NCBI GenBank assembly: GCA_026391675.1 | Contig: JAPLDQ010000014.1 | Span: 1-55,359 of the forward strand | DNA length: 55,359 nt | DNA from: Bacteroidota bacterium | GTDB taxonomy: Bacteria > Bacteroidota > Bacteroidia > Bacteroidales > JACABE01 | Direction: 5' to 3' | Shown: positions 35,933 through 44,010 of the stretch, piece after piece | How positions within the stretch are numbered: position 1 is the first letter of the stretch | Layout: each line of letters opens with the position of its first letter | The notes under the pieces: model-generated | Databases searched by the model: none | Told to the model about the DNA's origin: nothing | The model's input: the letters and a program-made list of their open reading frames with translations, nothing else | Made by a program: the position numbers and the translations under genes

Positions 35933-37096
35933 ATGGAAAAGAGTAAATTCTCACGGAAAGAATTGTACGAATTAGTTAGTACAAAACCATTGACAACAAT
36001 AGCAGCAGAATATTCAATTTCAGCGATTAAGTTGAAAAAAGCATGCATAGATATGAATGTACCAATCCCACCCAATGGTCATTGGTCTAAATTAAAATTT
36101 GGCAAACTAAGTGAATTGAATAATTTACCAATTGAACATGATAGTCTACAAGAAATAGATTTTAATCAAATTAAAAATACTAAAAAATCTGACAGTCTTC
36201 AAACTGTATTACAAAAAATGAATAGTACTAAAGAGGATATGTTAAATTTGTTTAATGTGCCTAAAAGGCTTACAAATCCTGATAATTTAATTGTAAATAC
36301 AATAAATTATTATGAAGCCGTTAAAAAATATGATTGGCGAAGCAACAAGCCACATCCAGAAAGAATCGAAGTATTAAATATTGATACATCAAAAGAAACT
36401 GAACCAAGAGCTTATCGAATAATGGATACAATTATAAAACTATTATGTAAAAGAAATCATAGTATTACATTCAGGAACTATTCAGCTTATGCTGTAATTT
36501 TTGGGGAGCAAATCCCTTTTAGACTCAGAGAAAAAAATAAAGTTTCTTCTGAAAAAGATAGTTGGGGTAGTCGAAAATTAGAACCAACTGGTAAATTAGC
36601 ATTTATTATTGGTGAATCCTTTCGACAAAAGGAAGTCCAAGATGGATTTGAACCTTTAGAATCAAAAATACCAAAAATTATTTCAATATTAGAAGAGGAA
36701 GGAGAACGTGAAAGACAATGGCGTATACAATCAGAAATACAAAGGCAACAACAAGAAGAAAAACGCAAAAAAGAACAGGAACGAAAACAACTAATAGAAA
36801 TAGAAGTAAAAAAATTTAAAAATCTTTTTTTAGATGCCAATCGTTTACATCAAGCAAATATCATGATGAATTATATTAATATATTAGAAGAAAATGCTAA
36901 TAATAACAACCAAATGTCGAATGAATTAAAAGAATGGTTAGTATGGGCAAAAAAGAAGGTTGAATGGTATAATCCCTTAATTAATGCCGAAGACCCAATA
37001 TTAAATAATGATATTAAAATGAGTATATTTAAACTACTTATGATTGGATTACAGGAAAATATAAATCCTACGTCAAACTACTATAATATGTATTAA
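35933..37096 (+). CDS. HTH-domain island protein of unknown function
   Basis: 387 residues. N-terminal helix-turn-helix-like segment (about 7-50: RKELYELVSTKPLTTIAAEY, then SISAIKLKKACIDMNVPIPP and NGHW), a central region without known motif, a long Lys/Glu/Arg coiled coil (about 250-300, RQWRIQSEIQRQQQEEKRKK) and a C-terminal WAKKKVEWYNPL motif (about 343-354). Proteins with this plan are common hypothetical genes of mobile islands. It is the first gene inside the island. Its C-terminal motif recurs as two scars at 38462 and 40627. Confidence 0.75.
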   Translation: MEKSKFSRKELYELVSTKPLTTIAAEYSISAIKLKKACIDMNVPIPPNGHWSKLKFGKLSELNNLPIEHDSLQEIDFNQIKNTKKSDSLQTVLQKMNSTKEDMLNLFNVPKRLTNPDNLIVNTINYYEAVKKYDWRSNKPHPERIEVLNIDTSKETEPRAYRIMDTIIKLLCKRNHSITFRNYSAYAVIFGEQIPFRLREKNKVSSEKDSWGSRKLEPTGKLAFIIGESFRQKEVQDGFEPLESKIPKIISILEEEGERERQWRIQSEIQRQQQEEKRKKEQERKQLIEIEVKKFKNLFLDANRLHQANIMMNYINILEENANNNNQMSNELKEWLVWAKKKVEWYNPLINAEDPILNNDIKMSIFKLLMIGLQENINPTSNYYNMY

Positions 37097-37342
37097 TAAA
37101 TTACATCATTTGCTATTTAGCAGTGACAGTTATAATTTCTTTAAATTTGGTAGTATATCTTGGTGAAAGTCTTTACTGCACTTGTTGATTTAAATGATAT
37201 AATGACTCTATGAATGACTCTTGAGCTATATAAGGTACGATTATCTATTTAACAAGGTTTAAGGTTATAAAAATACAAGTTTCGCCATAGGGCTTAATTC
37301 AAATAATTGTGAGTATAATATGAGAATAATAAAAGATATATT

Positions 37343-37645
37343 TTAATCCATTAAATCTTTAAAATACGTCTCTAAAATCATAACTATTGTATCAATTATT
37401 GATAAGTTTTTATTTTTAACTTCAGTTATAAAATTATCCAATGTTCCTTCTTTCCAACTTTCAATATATTTCCTATATTTCTTAATTAATTTTAATTCTG
37501 TAGAAAAATATTCTCTGACTTTAGTTTCAATTAATGGATTATCAATAAATTCATTATGACTTCCAATTGTAAGTTCAATGAAAGTACATTCTATATCATC
37601 TATTGTAAAGTGACCATAACTTAAAAGCTCTTTATTGAATTTCAA
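37343..37645 (-). CDS. Small hypothetical protein
   Basis: 100 residues, charged, no signal peptide or membrane helix; mainly helical with IDDIECTFIELTIGSHNEF in the first third. Not recognised. It lies alone between the HTH gene and the GIY-YIG gene, both with sizeable spacers; the 246 bp at 37097-37342 show nothing. Confidence 0.5.
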   Translation of the reverse strand: MKFNKELLSYGHFTIDDIECTFIELTIGSHNEFIDNPLIETKVREYFSTELKLIKKYRKYIESWKEGTLDNFITEVKNKNLSIIDTIVMILETYFKDLMD

Positions 37646-37731
37646 TAAATTATAGAGTGTTTTTATTTTTTGTGAAATAATACAGTCAGCCCTCCTTCGT
37701 CAACAAACAGTAAAAATGAAATTATGGGCAG

Positions 37732-38304
37732 TTATTTCTTTTTATATCGTCCATCTTTGTCCTTGTAAATTATATTATCTCTCATAAGAGTTCCAAGAAT
37801 ACTATATGTTAAATAATCTTTTTGTCTGCCATTATTGTCGGAATGGAGGTCAAGATAACGCGCAAGTTCAGAATTTTTTATTCCTGTCGGATTTGCTTCG
37901 ATAAACTCTGTTGTTGCGTCTTTCAAAAAACGTAAACCATATTGTGACTTTTCATAAATCCCATAAGGTATGTTAAGCTGTCTTCTGTCCTTTTTAAATT
38001 GTCCTTTAGGAGAAACAGTATTTTTAAGTATTCCACCATTTTTCTCTGTTCCAAAAGCAATAATTAATTCCGCTTCTAATTTTAATGCCTGCGGTTCGGT
38101 CAGTCCGTCACTTAGGATTGATACTATTACTTTTCCTCCACTGGCAAGTATTTCTTTAATAAACTTTCCTTTGGAAGTATTGTCCACATTAGTTAAATGG
38201 TCGTCTTTGCGAACACCTGTTCCTTTACCTATGTAAAAAATCCTTGCGGGATTTTCACGACTGTCCTTTAGTGAATAAACATAATTTGAAATGTCTGTTT
38301 GCAT
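37732..38304 (-). CDS. GIY-YIG nuclease family protein
   Basis: 190 residues. GIY-YIG domain at about 5-95: YVYSLKD...ARIFYIGKGTGVR, then KFIKEILASGG and GLTEPQALKLEAELIIAFG with the metal-binding Glu. This is the LEM-3-like subgroup. The C-terminal half (about 125-190) looks like a winged helix (GIKNSELARYLDLHSDNNG). GIY-YIG nucleases cut DNA in repair, homing and restriction. Its promoter region is a near copy of the one before mcrB. Confidence 0.8.
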   Translation of the reverse strand: MQTDISNYVYSLKDSRENPARIFYIGKGTGVRKDDHLTNVDNTSKGKFIKEILASGGKVIVSILSDGLTEPQALKLEAELIIAFGTEKNGGILKNTVSPKGQFKKDRRQLNIPYGIYEKSQYGLRFLKDATTEFIEANPTGIKNSELARYLDLHSDNNGRQKDYLTYSILGTLMRDNIIYKDKDGRYKKK

Positions 38305-38335
38305 TGTCTTGATATTATTGAATTCCTGATTTTAT

Positions 38336-38430
38336 TTATAATTGCCAATAACGAGTTAGTGTTTTTATTCATCGTTTCCACACAAAAGTAAATAAAAAAC
38401 ATAATCAATTGCAATTTAGGATAAGAAATT
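38336..38430. repeat. Duplicated promoter segment, copy 1 (before GIY-YIG gene)
   Basis: 38371-38430 matches 53176-53235 at 55 of 60 positions, and weaker similarity continues down to about 38336. On the minus strand it contains TTACTTTTGTGTGG with -7 box TACTTTTG and an upstream TTG about 20 bp away, so the repeat is probably a promoter. The remaining spacer 38431-38667 holds a gene scar (38462) and otherwise AT-rich DNA. Confidence 0.8.
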
Positions 38431-38461
38431 TTTATAATTAAGAATGGTTGATTTGCTCTAA

Positions 38462-38542
38462 AACAAAGCTGATTGGTATGATCCATCTTTAAACCTAAAT
38501 GATGAAATCTTAGATGAAATGGATAGAAATGCACTTATATAA
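38462..38542 (+). pseudogene. Scar of the HTH island-gene family, 3' end only (copy 1)
   Basis: The frame reads NKADWYDPSLNLNDEILDEM then DRNALI and a stop; a stop codon precedes it at 38459. It aligns with the C-terminus of the 35933 gene product (KKVEWYNPLINAEDPILN). With no start and only 26 codons it is a remnant. Its first 33 bases differ at only two positions from the second scar at 40642. Confidence 0.7.
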
Positions 38543-38667
38543 ACCAAAATTTTAATTTAGTAACTTGTTTAAAATAATTGAATTTATAAAATATTTTAGG
38601 ATCCTTTAACTTGAAATTAGAAATTAATAAATTAACAAATTTTATATCGATTAGTTAAATTTTATAG

Positions 38668-38675
38668 TATATTTG
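38668..38675 (+). promoter_or_regulatory. Candidate promoter of the precursor-peptide gene
   Basis: TATATTTG fits TAnnTTTG and would give a leader of about 80 nt. A second match, TAAATTTG at 38746-38753, is only 9 bp from the ATG and would give a leaderless or nearly leaderless message. Confidence 0.4.
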
Positions 38676-38762
38676 TAGAATATATCTAAGAAAAAAATAT
38701 TTCAGATATGTCTTGATTTTTTTAAAACTAAAATAAGATATAATTTAAATTTGTAAAACGTT

Positions 38763-38918
38763 ATGAAAAAAAATGAGGAAAATCTACCATTATGTTTTAA
38801 GGTGCCAAATTCGATAAGTAGAAAGAAGGTGCAAAAAAATATTAATTCAAAATATTTTCAAGGAGCATATGGTGCTAAAAGCTGCAATTGTGCTTGTAGT
38901 TGCACAGATGGATATTAA
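38763..38918 (+). CDS. Cys-rich RiPP precursor peptide (candidate)
   Basis: 51 residues: a polar, basic leader (MKKNEENLPLCFKVPNS and on) and a C-terminal SCNCACSCTDGY in which four cysteines alternate (C41, C43, C45, C47); a fifth is C11. No signal peptide or membrane helix. The next gene encodes a radical SAM/SPASM enzyme with a PqqD-like N-terminus, the usual partner of such peptides, so I read this as the precursor, with the CxCxCxC tail as core modified by thioether or similar crosslinks. The ATG is the only start; a hairpin terminator follows the gene. The tail recalls alternately spaced Cys precursors such as the Clostridium CLI_3235 type, but I cannot confirm kinship. Confidence 0.75.
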   Translation: MKKNEENLPLCFKVPNSISRKKVQKNINSKYFQGAYGAKSCNCACSCTDGY

Positions 38919-39009
38919 ATAATGAGTATTTGTAAAAACAATAAAACTCTTTAATATTTGAATTTATTAATTTTTTATTAGCGTATTCGCTTAAAAATTG
39001 AGCAAATAA

Positions 39010-39043
39010 GAGACTGTTTCATATCAAGAAACAGTCTCTTTTT
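39010..39043 (+). terminator. Perfect terminator hairpin between precursor and maturase
   Basis: GAGACTGTTTC (39010-39020), 7-nt loop, GAAACAGTCTC (39028-39038), then six Ts. The maturase ATG is 26 bp on. Partial read-through here would give much precursor and little enzyme, a normal design for RiPP operons. Confidence 0.92.
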
Positions 39044-39069
39044 AATATTTTAAATAATAATATAAAGAT

Positions 39070-40485
39070 ATGAAAACGAAATTAAATACTAAAGTTGCAT
39101 TAAGATTCTCAAGATTTTGCCATATACTACCTCGCCAAGATAAGCAATATGTTCTTTTTCATTCATTAAATATGGAAATTGTTTTTTTAGTAAGTGGATT
39201 TTCAAGTTTAATTGATTCTTTTAATATAGGAAAATCTGTAGATTCAATAATTCAACAGATGAATTGGTCTGAAAATGAAAGGAAGATATTTATCAAATTA
39301 ATTAATCAATTAATTAAGTTTAAAATGTTAGTTCCAGTAAAATATGAAGAGAATGAAGAAATTGGTAAATATTGTGCAGAAAATTTACCTGGACCTGCAA
39401 TTAATTTAATGTACTTAATTTTAACAGACGAATGCAATTTTGAATGTACGTATTGTTTTGTAGAGAATGCAATTCCTAACGATTATAAATATTCTTATAT
39501 GAGTTTTGAAATGGCTAAAGAAAGAATTGATAAATTTGCAATCTGGAGTAGTAAAACAAATTCAAAAAATAAATCAATTCTTTTTTATGGAGGTGAACCA
39601 TTATTAAATAAAGATGTTTTCATGAAGTCTGTTTTATATATCAATAAATTAAAATTAGAAAATGTATTACAAAAAAATACTGATATTAGTATAATTACAA
39701 ATGGTTCTCTAATTACCAAGGAAATTGCAAATTTTATTTATAAAAATAAAATAAAAGTTGGTTTATCAGTTGATGGTAATCCTGAATGTAACGATAGTTG
39801 CAGAAAGTTTACAAATGGGAATGGAACATTTCAATCTATATTAAAAGGATATAATTATTTGATGGAATCTGGTATAACGGAAGTGGGGATATCATTGACT
39901 GTTGGGTATCATAATATTGATAGCCTCTTGGAACAAACTAAATATATTATTGATAAATTTTCAGTAAAGAGTTTAGGGTATAATATTTTAATGGATTCTG
40001 AAAACAATATTATAGTTACAAAAGAATATACAAAAAAAGTATCAGATGAAATAATTAATTGTTTTAAGTATTTACGTGAACGAGGCATATATGAAGATAG
40101 GGTAATGAGAAAAGTAGAATTTTTTACTAATAAAAAAATCTACCCAAACGACTGTGCTGCATGTGGAAGACAATTTGTAGCTCTTCCATCTGGTGAAATT
40201 GGGCCATGTCAAGCATTTATCGGTTCAAAAAAGTTTTTTTCCAAAAATAATAATACATTTTCTCCTATTGAAAGTAATATATTTAAAGAATGGTCAAAAA
40301 GATCCCCTCTTTCTATGCCTCAATGCTATGATTGTATTGCTCTTGGTCTATGCGGAGGGGGGTGTCCTTGTCGTGCATATATAAGAAATGGAGATATTTG
40401 GGCTTTAGATGAAATTTTCTGTAGTCATTCGAAAAAAACTGTTAATTGGATTATAGATGATTATGCTAAGTTAAATTCAATTTGA
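39070..40485 (+). CDS. Radical SAM/SPASM peptide maturase
   Basis: 471 residues. Residues about 25-90 form a PqqD-like winged-helix region (YVLFHSLNMEIVFLVSGF ... LINQLIKFKMLVP), likely the precursor-binding RRE. The radical SAM core has CxxxCxxC at C122/C126/C129 and GGEP at 174-177. The C-terminus has an exact SPASM motif: C365-x9-G-x4-C380, C419-x2-C422-x5-C428-x3-C432, C451, plus extra C362 and C434, so two auxiliary Fe-S clusters are expected. Such enzymes crosslink Cys or other side chains in the partner peptide. No exporter, peptidase or immunity gene is adjacent. Codon use is strongly AT-biased, like the island. Confidence 0.92.
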   Translation: MKTKLNTKVALRFSRFCHILPRQDKQYVLFHSLNMEIVFLVSGFSSLIDSFNIGKSVDSIIQQMNWSENERKIFIKLINQLIKFKMLVPVKYEENEEIGKYCAENLPGPAINLMYLILTDECNFECTYCFVENAIPNDYKYSYMSFEMAKERIDKFAIWSSKTNSKNKSILFYGGEPLLNKDVFMKSVLYINKLKLENVLQKNTDISIITNGSLITKEIANFIYKNKIKVGLSVDGNPECNDSCRKFTNGNGTFQSILKGYNYLMESGITEVGISLTVGYHNIDSLLEQTKYIIDKFSVKSLGYNILMDSENNIIVTKEYTKKVSDEIINCFKYLRERGIYEDRVMRKVEFFTNKKIYPNDCAACGRQFVALPSGEIGPCQAFIGSKKFFSKNNNTFSPIESNIFKEWSKRSPLSMPQCYDCIALGLCGGGCPCRAYIRNGDIWALDEIFCSHSKKTVNWIIDDYAKLNSI

Positions 40486-40626
40486 TAAATTTTGTATTAC
40501 TCTTTTTTATTTGATATAATAAGTTGAAAATTAAGTATTTTGAATGGATTATTTTGAATGGCTAAAATATTAATCTACCTGTTCTGTCATTACGTCTAAA
40601 GTACTTCGCATACTAAAATAAGTTAG

Positions 40627-40731
40627 CCTTGGGTTAAAGCAAAGGCTGATTGGTGTGATCCATCTTTAAACCTTTACGACGAACTTTTTGCAGATGTTGA
40701 TAGAAATCTGCGTATATCTCCAGAGCTTTAA
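40627..40731 (+). pseudogene. Scar of the HTH island-gene family, 3' end only (copy 2)
   Basis: Reads PWVKAKADWCDPSLNLYDEL then FADVDRNLRISPEL and a stop, preceded by a stop at 40624. It aligns with the C-terminus of the 35933 gene (WLVWAKKKVEWYNPL) and with the scar at 38462; over the 75 common bases about 57 are identical. It overlaps by 2 bp with the end of the minus-strand gene at 40728. The rest of 40486-40626 is AT-rich without features. Confidence 0.7.
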
Positions 40732-41165
40732 AACTCAAATGGTTTACATAATACATATCCTCTTGCAATTCTTGCAAGTTTAGCGATAGATATATAATCA
40801 TCTTTAATCCCATTAAACATTTTCAGATTTTTCATAATTTCTAAAAATTTCCATTTAACCATATAACTCATATAATTATCCTCTATACATGGATTTATAA
40901 TGTTATGTTGTGGTGGAATTTTTTCATCTTCTTTAAGATTATTATATGTTTCAAAGAATTTTATTGAATCAATATGAATAATAAAATTCATTATTAAAAT
41001 ATTTTTTCTAATTATAAGCATTGCTTCGTCATTGTTTTCTTCAGTAAATAGCAAAATTCTAATATGGTAATCATCCGAATCTCTATTGCATATGACATCA
41101 AATTTTATTCCGTTAATTGTTTTAAAGATATCTAATAAATCCTGTATTTTCTTTAATTCTGTCAT
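40728..41165 (-). CDS. Hypothetical protein, last gene of the glycohydrolase operon
   Basis: 145 residues, alpha/beta in appearance (LDIFKTINGIKFDVICNRDS, then YHIRILLFTEENNDEAMLII), no signal, membrane helix or known motif. It follows the 183-residue gene by 33 bp on the same strand, so it is probably transcribed with it and with the ADP-ribosylglycohydrolase. Could be an immunity- or partner-like small protein; this is speculation. Confidence 0.5.
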   Translation of the reverse strand: MTELKKIQDLLDIFKTINGIKFDVICNRDSDDYHIRILLFTEENNDEAMLIIRKNILIMNFIIHIDSIKFFETYNNLKEDEKIPPQHNIINPCIEDNYMSYMVKWKFLEIMKNLKMFNGIKDDYISIAKLARIARGYVLCKPFEF

Positions 41166-41198
41166 AGTTTATTATTAAATTGATTGATAAATATGATT

Positions 41199-41750
41199 CT
41201 ATTTATTTGGAGATAAAAAAATATTTTCTTCTGTCACATTCATTTCTTTAACTAAAAGTCCATTTTCAATTACCAGTAATAATATGTTCTTAATTATTGA
41301 TCCATTTGCTAAATGAAGATATTTTAATAAATGACCGTATGATATTTCTAAGCTACCTTTATACCATTCTGCAAAAACTTTATCCTGATTTTGAAAAAAA
41401 GTATTTAAAGACAGATTAACTTTCTGATAACAGTCATTCTTAAGTATCTTCAATGATTTCTGATAATTCTGAGTAGTTATTAAGCCTCCTTTTAGCTTTT
41501 TTCTTAGTTTTAATCTTTCTTCATTATACTTTAACCTGTCTAAAAGATATCCTTCGCCTTCCAGATGGGTTAAATATAATTTATTGTCAATGATTTCCCA
41601 TTTGCCCTCATACCCCCGCCAACATGCTGTAGATTTTGGTATCATTCCTATATCAATATTATATTTTTTAAAAAATTGATTTAATGGTTCACTATACATA
41701 CCATATTTTTTCCCATTATAAATTAGGCGCTCTTGAATTTGAAATGTCAT
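41199..41750 (-). CDS. Hypothetical protein with a CWRGYxGxWEI motif
   Basis: 183 residues. The segment STACWRGYEGKWEIIDNKLY, followed by LTHLEGEGYLLDRL (about 40-75), is a compact domain that I have the impression of having seen in hypothetical proteins but cannot name. The C-terminal part is charged helix plus a hydrophobic stretch (SIIKNILLLVIENGLLVKEM). Twenty-one bp after the ADP-ribosylglycohydrolase gene and 33 bp before the 145-residue gene, so the middle gene of a three-gene operon. Confidence 0.55.
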   Translation of the reverse strand: MTFQIQERLIYNGKKYGMYSEPLNQFFKKYNIDIGMIPKSTACWRGYEGKWEIIDNKLYLTHLEGEGYLLDRLKYNEERLKLRKKLKGGLITTQNYQKSLKILKNDCYQKVNLSLNTFFQNQDKVFAEWYKGSLEISYGHLLKYLHLANGSIIKNILLLVIENGLLVKEMNVTEENIFLSPNK

Positions 41751-41771
41751 GATTTTATAAGTTTTGAAATA

Positions 41772-42563
41772 TTATAATACCTTTATATCTAACACATTAA
41801 ATTGATTGATAATTTCAAGGAATTCAGCTGGTAATCTATTGTAACATTCATTAATTATTTCATCAGGTATAAATTTGTAATAAGCAGCTGCAATTCCACC
41901 TGCCATACACGCTATCGTATCGCTATCCCCACCTATTGAAATGGCAAGCCGAATCGCATCCTCATAATTTTTGCTTTCCAGAAAACAATTTATTGCTTGA
42001 GGAACAGAACCCTGACAGGTTTCATCAAAACGATAAAAAGGGCGGATTTCATCAATACTAAAGTTCATCTCATAATTAAAGGTTTCTGAAATAAAATCTT
42101 TAATTTCTATTTTAGTAGAATTGGTTGTTGCTAAAAATATTGCAGATGCTATAGCCTGAGCTCCTTTTATTCCTTCAGGATGATTATGTGTAATTTCAGC
42201 ACTTTTTTTAGCTTCTTCCATAACTTTTTCAATAGATGAATAAGCAAATCCTACGGGGCTAACTCGCATGGCTGAACCGTTGCCATAACTATTATAAGGT
42301 TGAGGATTATTATTCATCAACCAGTTAAAAAAATTGCCTCCATATCCACGTCTTGCATATTTTCGGCCATAAGCATGGATTGTTTTGGAAAAATCTTTCC
42401 CATTTATAATGCAGTCTGCAACCGCAATGGTTAAAACTGTATCATCTGTATAAGTCGATTCAGATGTAAACAAAGGAATGTCTTTTGATTTCCTGTTATT
42501 AAATTCATATACAGAACCTATTATATCTCCTGCTATGGCTCCTATAATGCTATAATTTTCCAT
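41772..42563 (-). CDS. ADP-ribosylglycohydrolase (DraG-like)
   Basis: 263 residues covering the ADP-ribosylglycohydrolase fold. Metal-binding motifs: YTDDT (38-42) with its Asp pair and GGDSDT (211-216) near the C-terminus; start IIGAIAGDIIGSVYEF is typical. Enzymes of this family remove ADP-ribose from arginine (DraG), other residues, or nucleic acids; which substrate is used here is not visible. No ADP-ribosyltransferase is recognisable in the window. Its promoter carries the same operator as the divergent AAA operon beyond the WYL gene. Confidence 0.88.
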   Translation of the reverse strand: MENYSIIGAIAGDIIGSVYEFNNRKSKDIPLFTSESTYTDDTVLTIAVADCIINGKDFSKTIHAYGRKYARRGYGGNFFNWLMNNNPQPYNSYGNGSAMRVSPVGFAYSSIEKVMEEAKKSAEITHNHPEGIKGAQAIASAIFLATTNSTKIEIKDFISETFNYEMNFSIDEIRPFYRFDETCQGSVPQAINCFLESKNYEDAIRLAISIGGDSDTIACMAGGIAAAYYKFIPDEIINECYNRLPAEFLEIINQFNVLDIKVL

Positions 42564-42601
42564 GATTTTGTAATTTAATTTATATTTTGTTTAATAATAT
42601 A

Positions 42602-42642
42602 CAAAAATAATATCTTTAGTTGCTGTGTATCTGCAATGGTAG
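42602..42642 (-). promoter_or_regulatory. Promoter and operator of the glycohydrolase operon
   Basis: Minus strand: CTACCATTGCAGATACACAG then CAAC (42642-42619), 9 bp, then -7 box TATTTTTG (42609-42602), 38 bp before the ATG. The site has arms ATTGC and GCAAC. It shares CATTGCAGATACA-type sequence and identical placement with the site at 43954-43976. Confidence 0.65.
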
Positions 42643-42677
42643 GATGTAATTCAAAATAATATTGATCAGGTATTTAA

Positions 42678-42836
42678 TTATTTTATATCATCTTCAAATA
42701 ACATTCTGTAAAGAGGAATATTAAGTATTTCATCTTTGAAATGTGTTTTGTATCCATAATATTTAATTAAAGCACAAAAGTAACAAGGCCCATTGCAGTG
42801 GAATTGCAATGGGCCTTTTGTCAAAATATAATAAAA
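42678..42836 (-). other. Open stretch, possible remnant
   Basis: Between the WYL stop and the glycohydrolase promoter the minus strand is open without a usable start; it ends KTHFKDEILNIPLYRMLFED plus DIK and a stop. The 3' third looks protein-like. It may be the tail of a lost gene or chance; the terminator at 42785 lies inside it. Confidence 0.2.
42785..42819 (-). terminator. Terminator after the WYL gene
   Basis: Perfect 13-bp inverted repeat AAGGCCCATTGCA (42785-42797) and TGCAATGGGCCTT (42805-42817), about 30 bp after the stop of the minus-strand WYL gene. T runs are short, so efficiency is uncertain. Confidence 0.6.
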
Positions 42837-42848
42837 TCAAATTTTCAA

Positions 42849-43853
42849 CTATTTATACCTTCCCAATGTAAATTTTAGTTCTTCATTAATTCTTGTTATG
42901 AGGCTCTCAGGAGCTATAACTTTAACCCAACGCCCCCATCCTAAAATATATGTTATAAGTTCATTATTAATTACAAGGTATAGGCTTATGGTTATTTCAT
43001 CTTTTTCTTGTTTTATTAATTTCTGGCTGTCATGAATAGGTTGTGTTAAAAGATATTTGCCAGTATTCTGATAGAATTTTAGGATAATTTCTTCTGGCTT
43101 GCTTTGAGGCTCACTTATGCCTAATGTATTAGAAAAGAAATGTTCAGCATTATCTGGTTTATCCTTATACTTTATATTTAGATTTAAACTTATTTCTTCT
43201 ATTCTGTCCAGGCCGTATGTTCTGATTTCATTTATCCTGTCATCTAAACCTATAAGATACCATCTGTTGCGATATTCTTTGAGATAATAGGGATGAACAA
43301 TATGTATTCTGCATTTATCTGCATCAAAGCGTATATGTGAAATATTAAGCACATCCTTGTCGGCTATAGCTTCTATTAAAGTTTTTAAATGTTCGCTCCC
43401 TTTAAAGAATGGAACAGTTTCAAATTGCACAAAGCTACCTACATCAGTTTTTTGCTGTAACCGTTTTATATGTATAGCATCACTTATTTTATTTACTGCT
43501 GAAGAAAAAGTTTGTAAAATATCTACCTCTTTAAATTGCTGTAACAAGGATGAGGCAAAACTCAAAGCACTTAGCTCTTCATTATTGATTGGAATATTAT
43601 CAATAGAATATTCATCATCGTCATAATAATAAGCTGATCTGTTATTGTCAAAAGCAATGGGTGCAAAATATCCCAATCGCTCATCTATTCGCATATCATG
43701 GATATCCTGATTGATGGTTCTTTCACTTATGGGAGCGATATATAAGGCATCTTCACATGCTTGTATAAGTCTGGCTCGACTTACATATTTGCTTTCAATC
43801 AGACAGCGATTAATAACCCTGTATCGGATTAAAGCTTCTTTATTTGTTGGCAT
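42849..43853 (-). CDS. WYL-domain transcriptional regulator 1
   Basis: 334 residues: N-terminal winged HTH (about 8-60, ...RARLIQACEDALYIAPISERTI), central WYL domain (about 150-215) with HPYYLKEYRNRWYLIGL and the following TYGLDRIEEI, and a C-terminal WCX-like extension (about 235-325). WYL regulators bind small nucleic-acid or nucleotide ligands and repress defence genes (BrxR, CapW and others). It sits between two operons with the same operator in front, so it probably controls both and perhaps itself. Divergent from the AAA gene with 157 bp between. Confidence 0.88.
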   Translation of the reverse strand: MPTNKEALIRYRVINRCLIESKYVSRARLIQACEDALYIAPISERTINQDIHDMRIDERLGYFAPIAFDNNRSAYYYDDDEYSIDNIPINNEELSALSFASSLLQQFKEVDILQTFSSAVNKISDAIHIKRLQQKTDVGSFVQFETVPFFKGSEHLKTLIEAIADKDVLNISHIRFDADKCRIHIVHPYYLKEYRNRWYLIGLDDRINEIRTYGLDRIEEISLNLNIKYKDKPDNAEHFFSNTLGISEPQSKPEEIILKFYQNTGKYLLTQPIHDSQKLIKQEKDEITISLYLVINNELITYILGWGRWVKVIAPESLITRINEELKFTLGRYK

Positions 43854-43953
43854 ATTTCAGTTATTAAAGTTGATAATGATTCTAAGTATTAAGTAAAAGT
43901 ACAATATTTTCAGGATATTCCAGAAAAGTAATATAAAAAAATACAACTAAAAA

Positions 43954-43993
43954 CTACATTGCAGATACAATGCAACTTCATATGATTATTTTG
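43954..43993 (+). promoter_or_regulatory. Operator and promoter of the AAA/DUF2779 operon
   Basis: CTACATTGCAGATACAATGC then AAC (43954-43976) contains the inverted repeat TTGCA N7 TGCAA. Nine bp later is the -7 box TTATTTTG (43986-43993), 17 bp before the ATG. The operator covers the -33 region, so binding would repress. A near copy with equal spacing precedes the glycohydrolase operon. Confidence 0.68.
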
Positions 43994-44010
43994 TATCAAA
44001 ATTTAAAAAT

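Noticed and set aside
38268-38534. 88-codon minus-strand frame over the first scar and the duplicated promoter
   Set aside because: Covers the promoter repeat and the scar in the wrong strand; sequence is low complexity and unlike any protein.
41772-42563. DarTG-type toxin-antitoxin
   Set aside because: The fold is DraG-like, not a macrodomain, and no ADP-ribosyltransferase partner is recognisable nearby.
43954-43976. Terminator
   Set aside because: The short stem has no T run and the sequence recurs with fixed spacing before another promoter, so an operator is the better reading.
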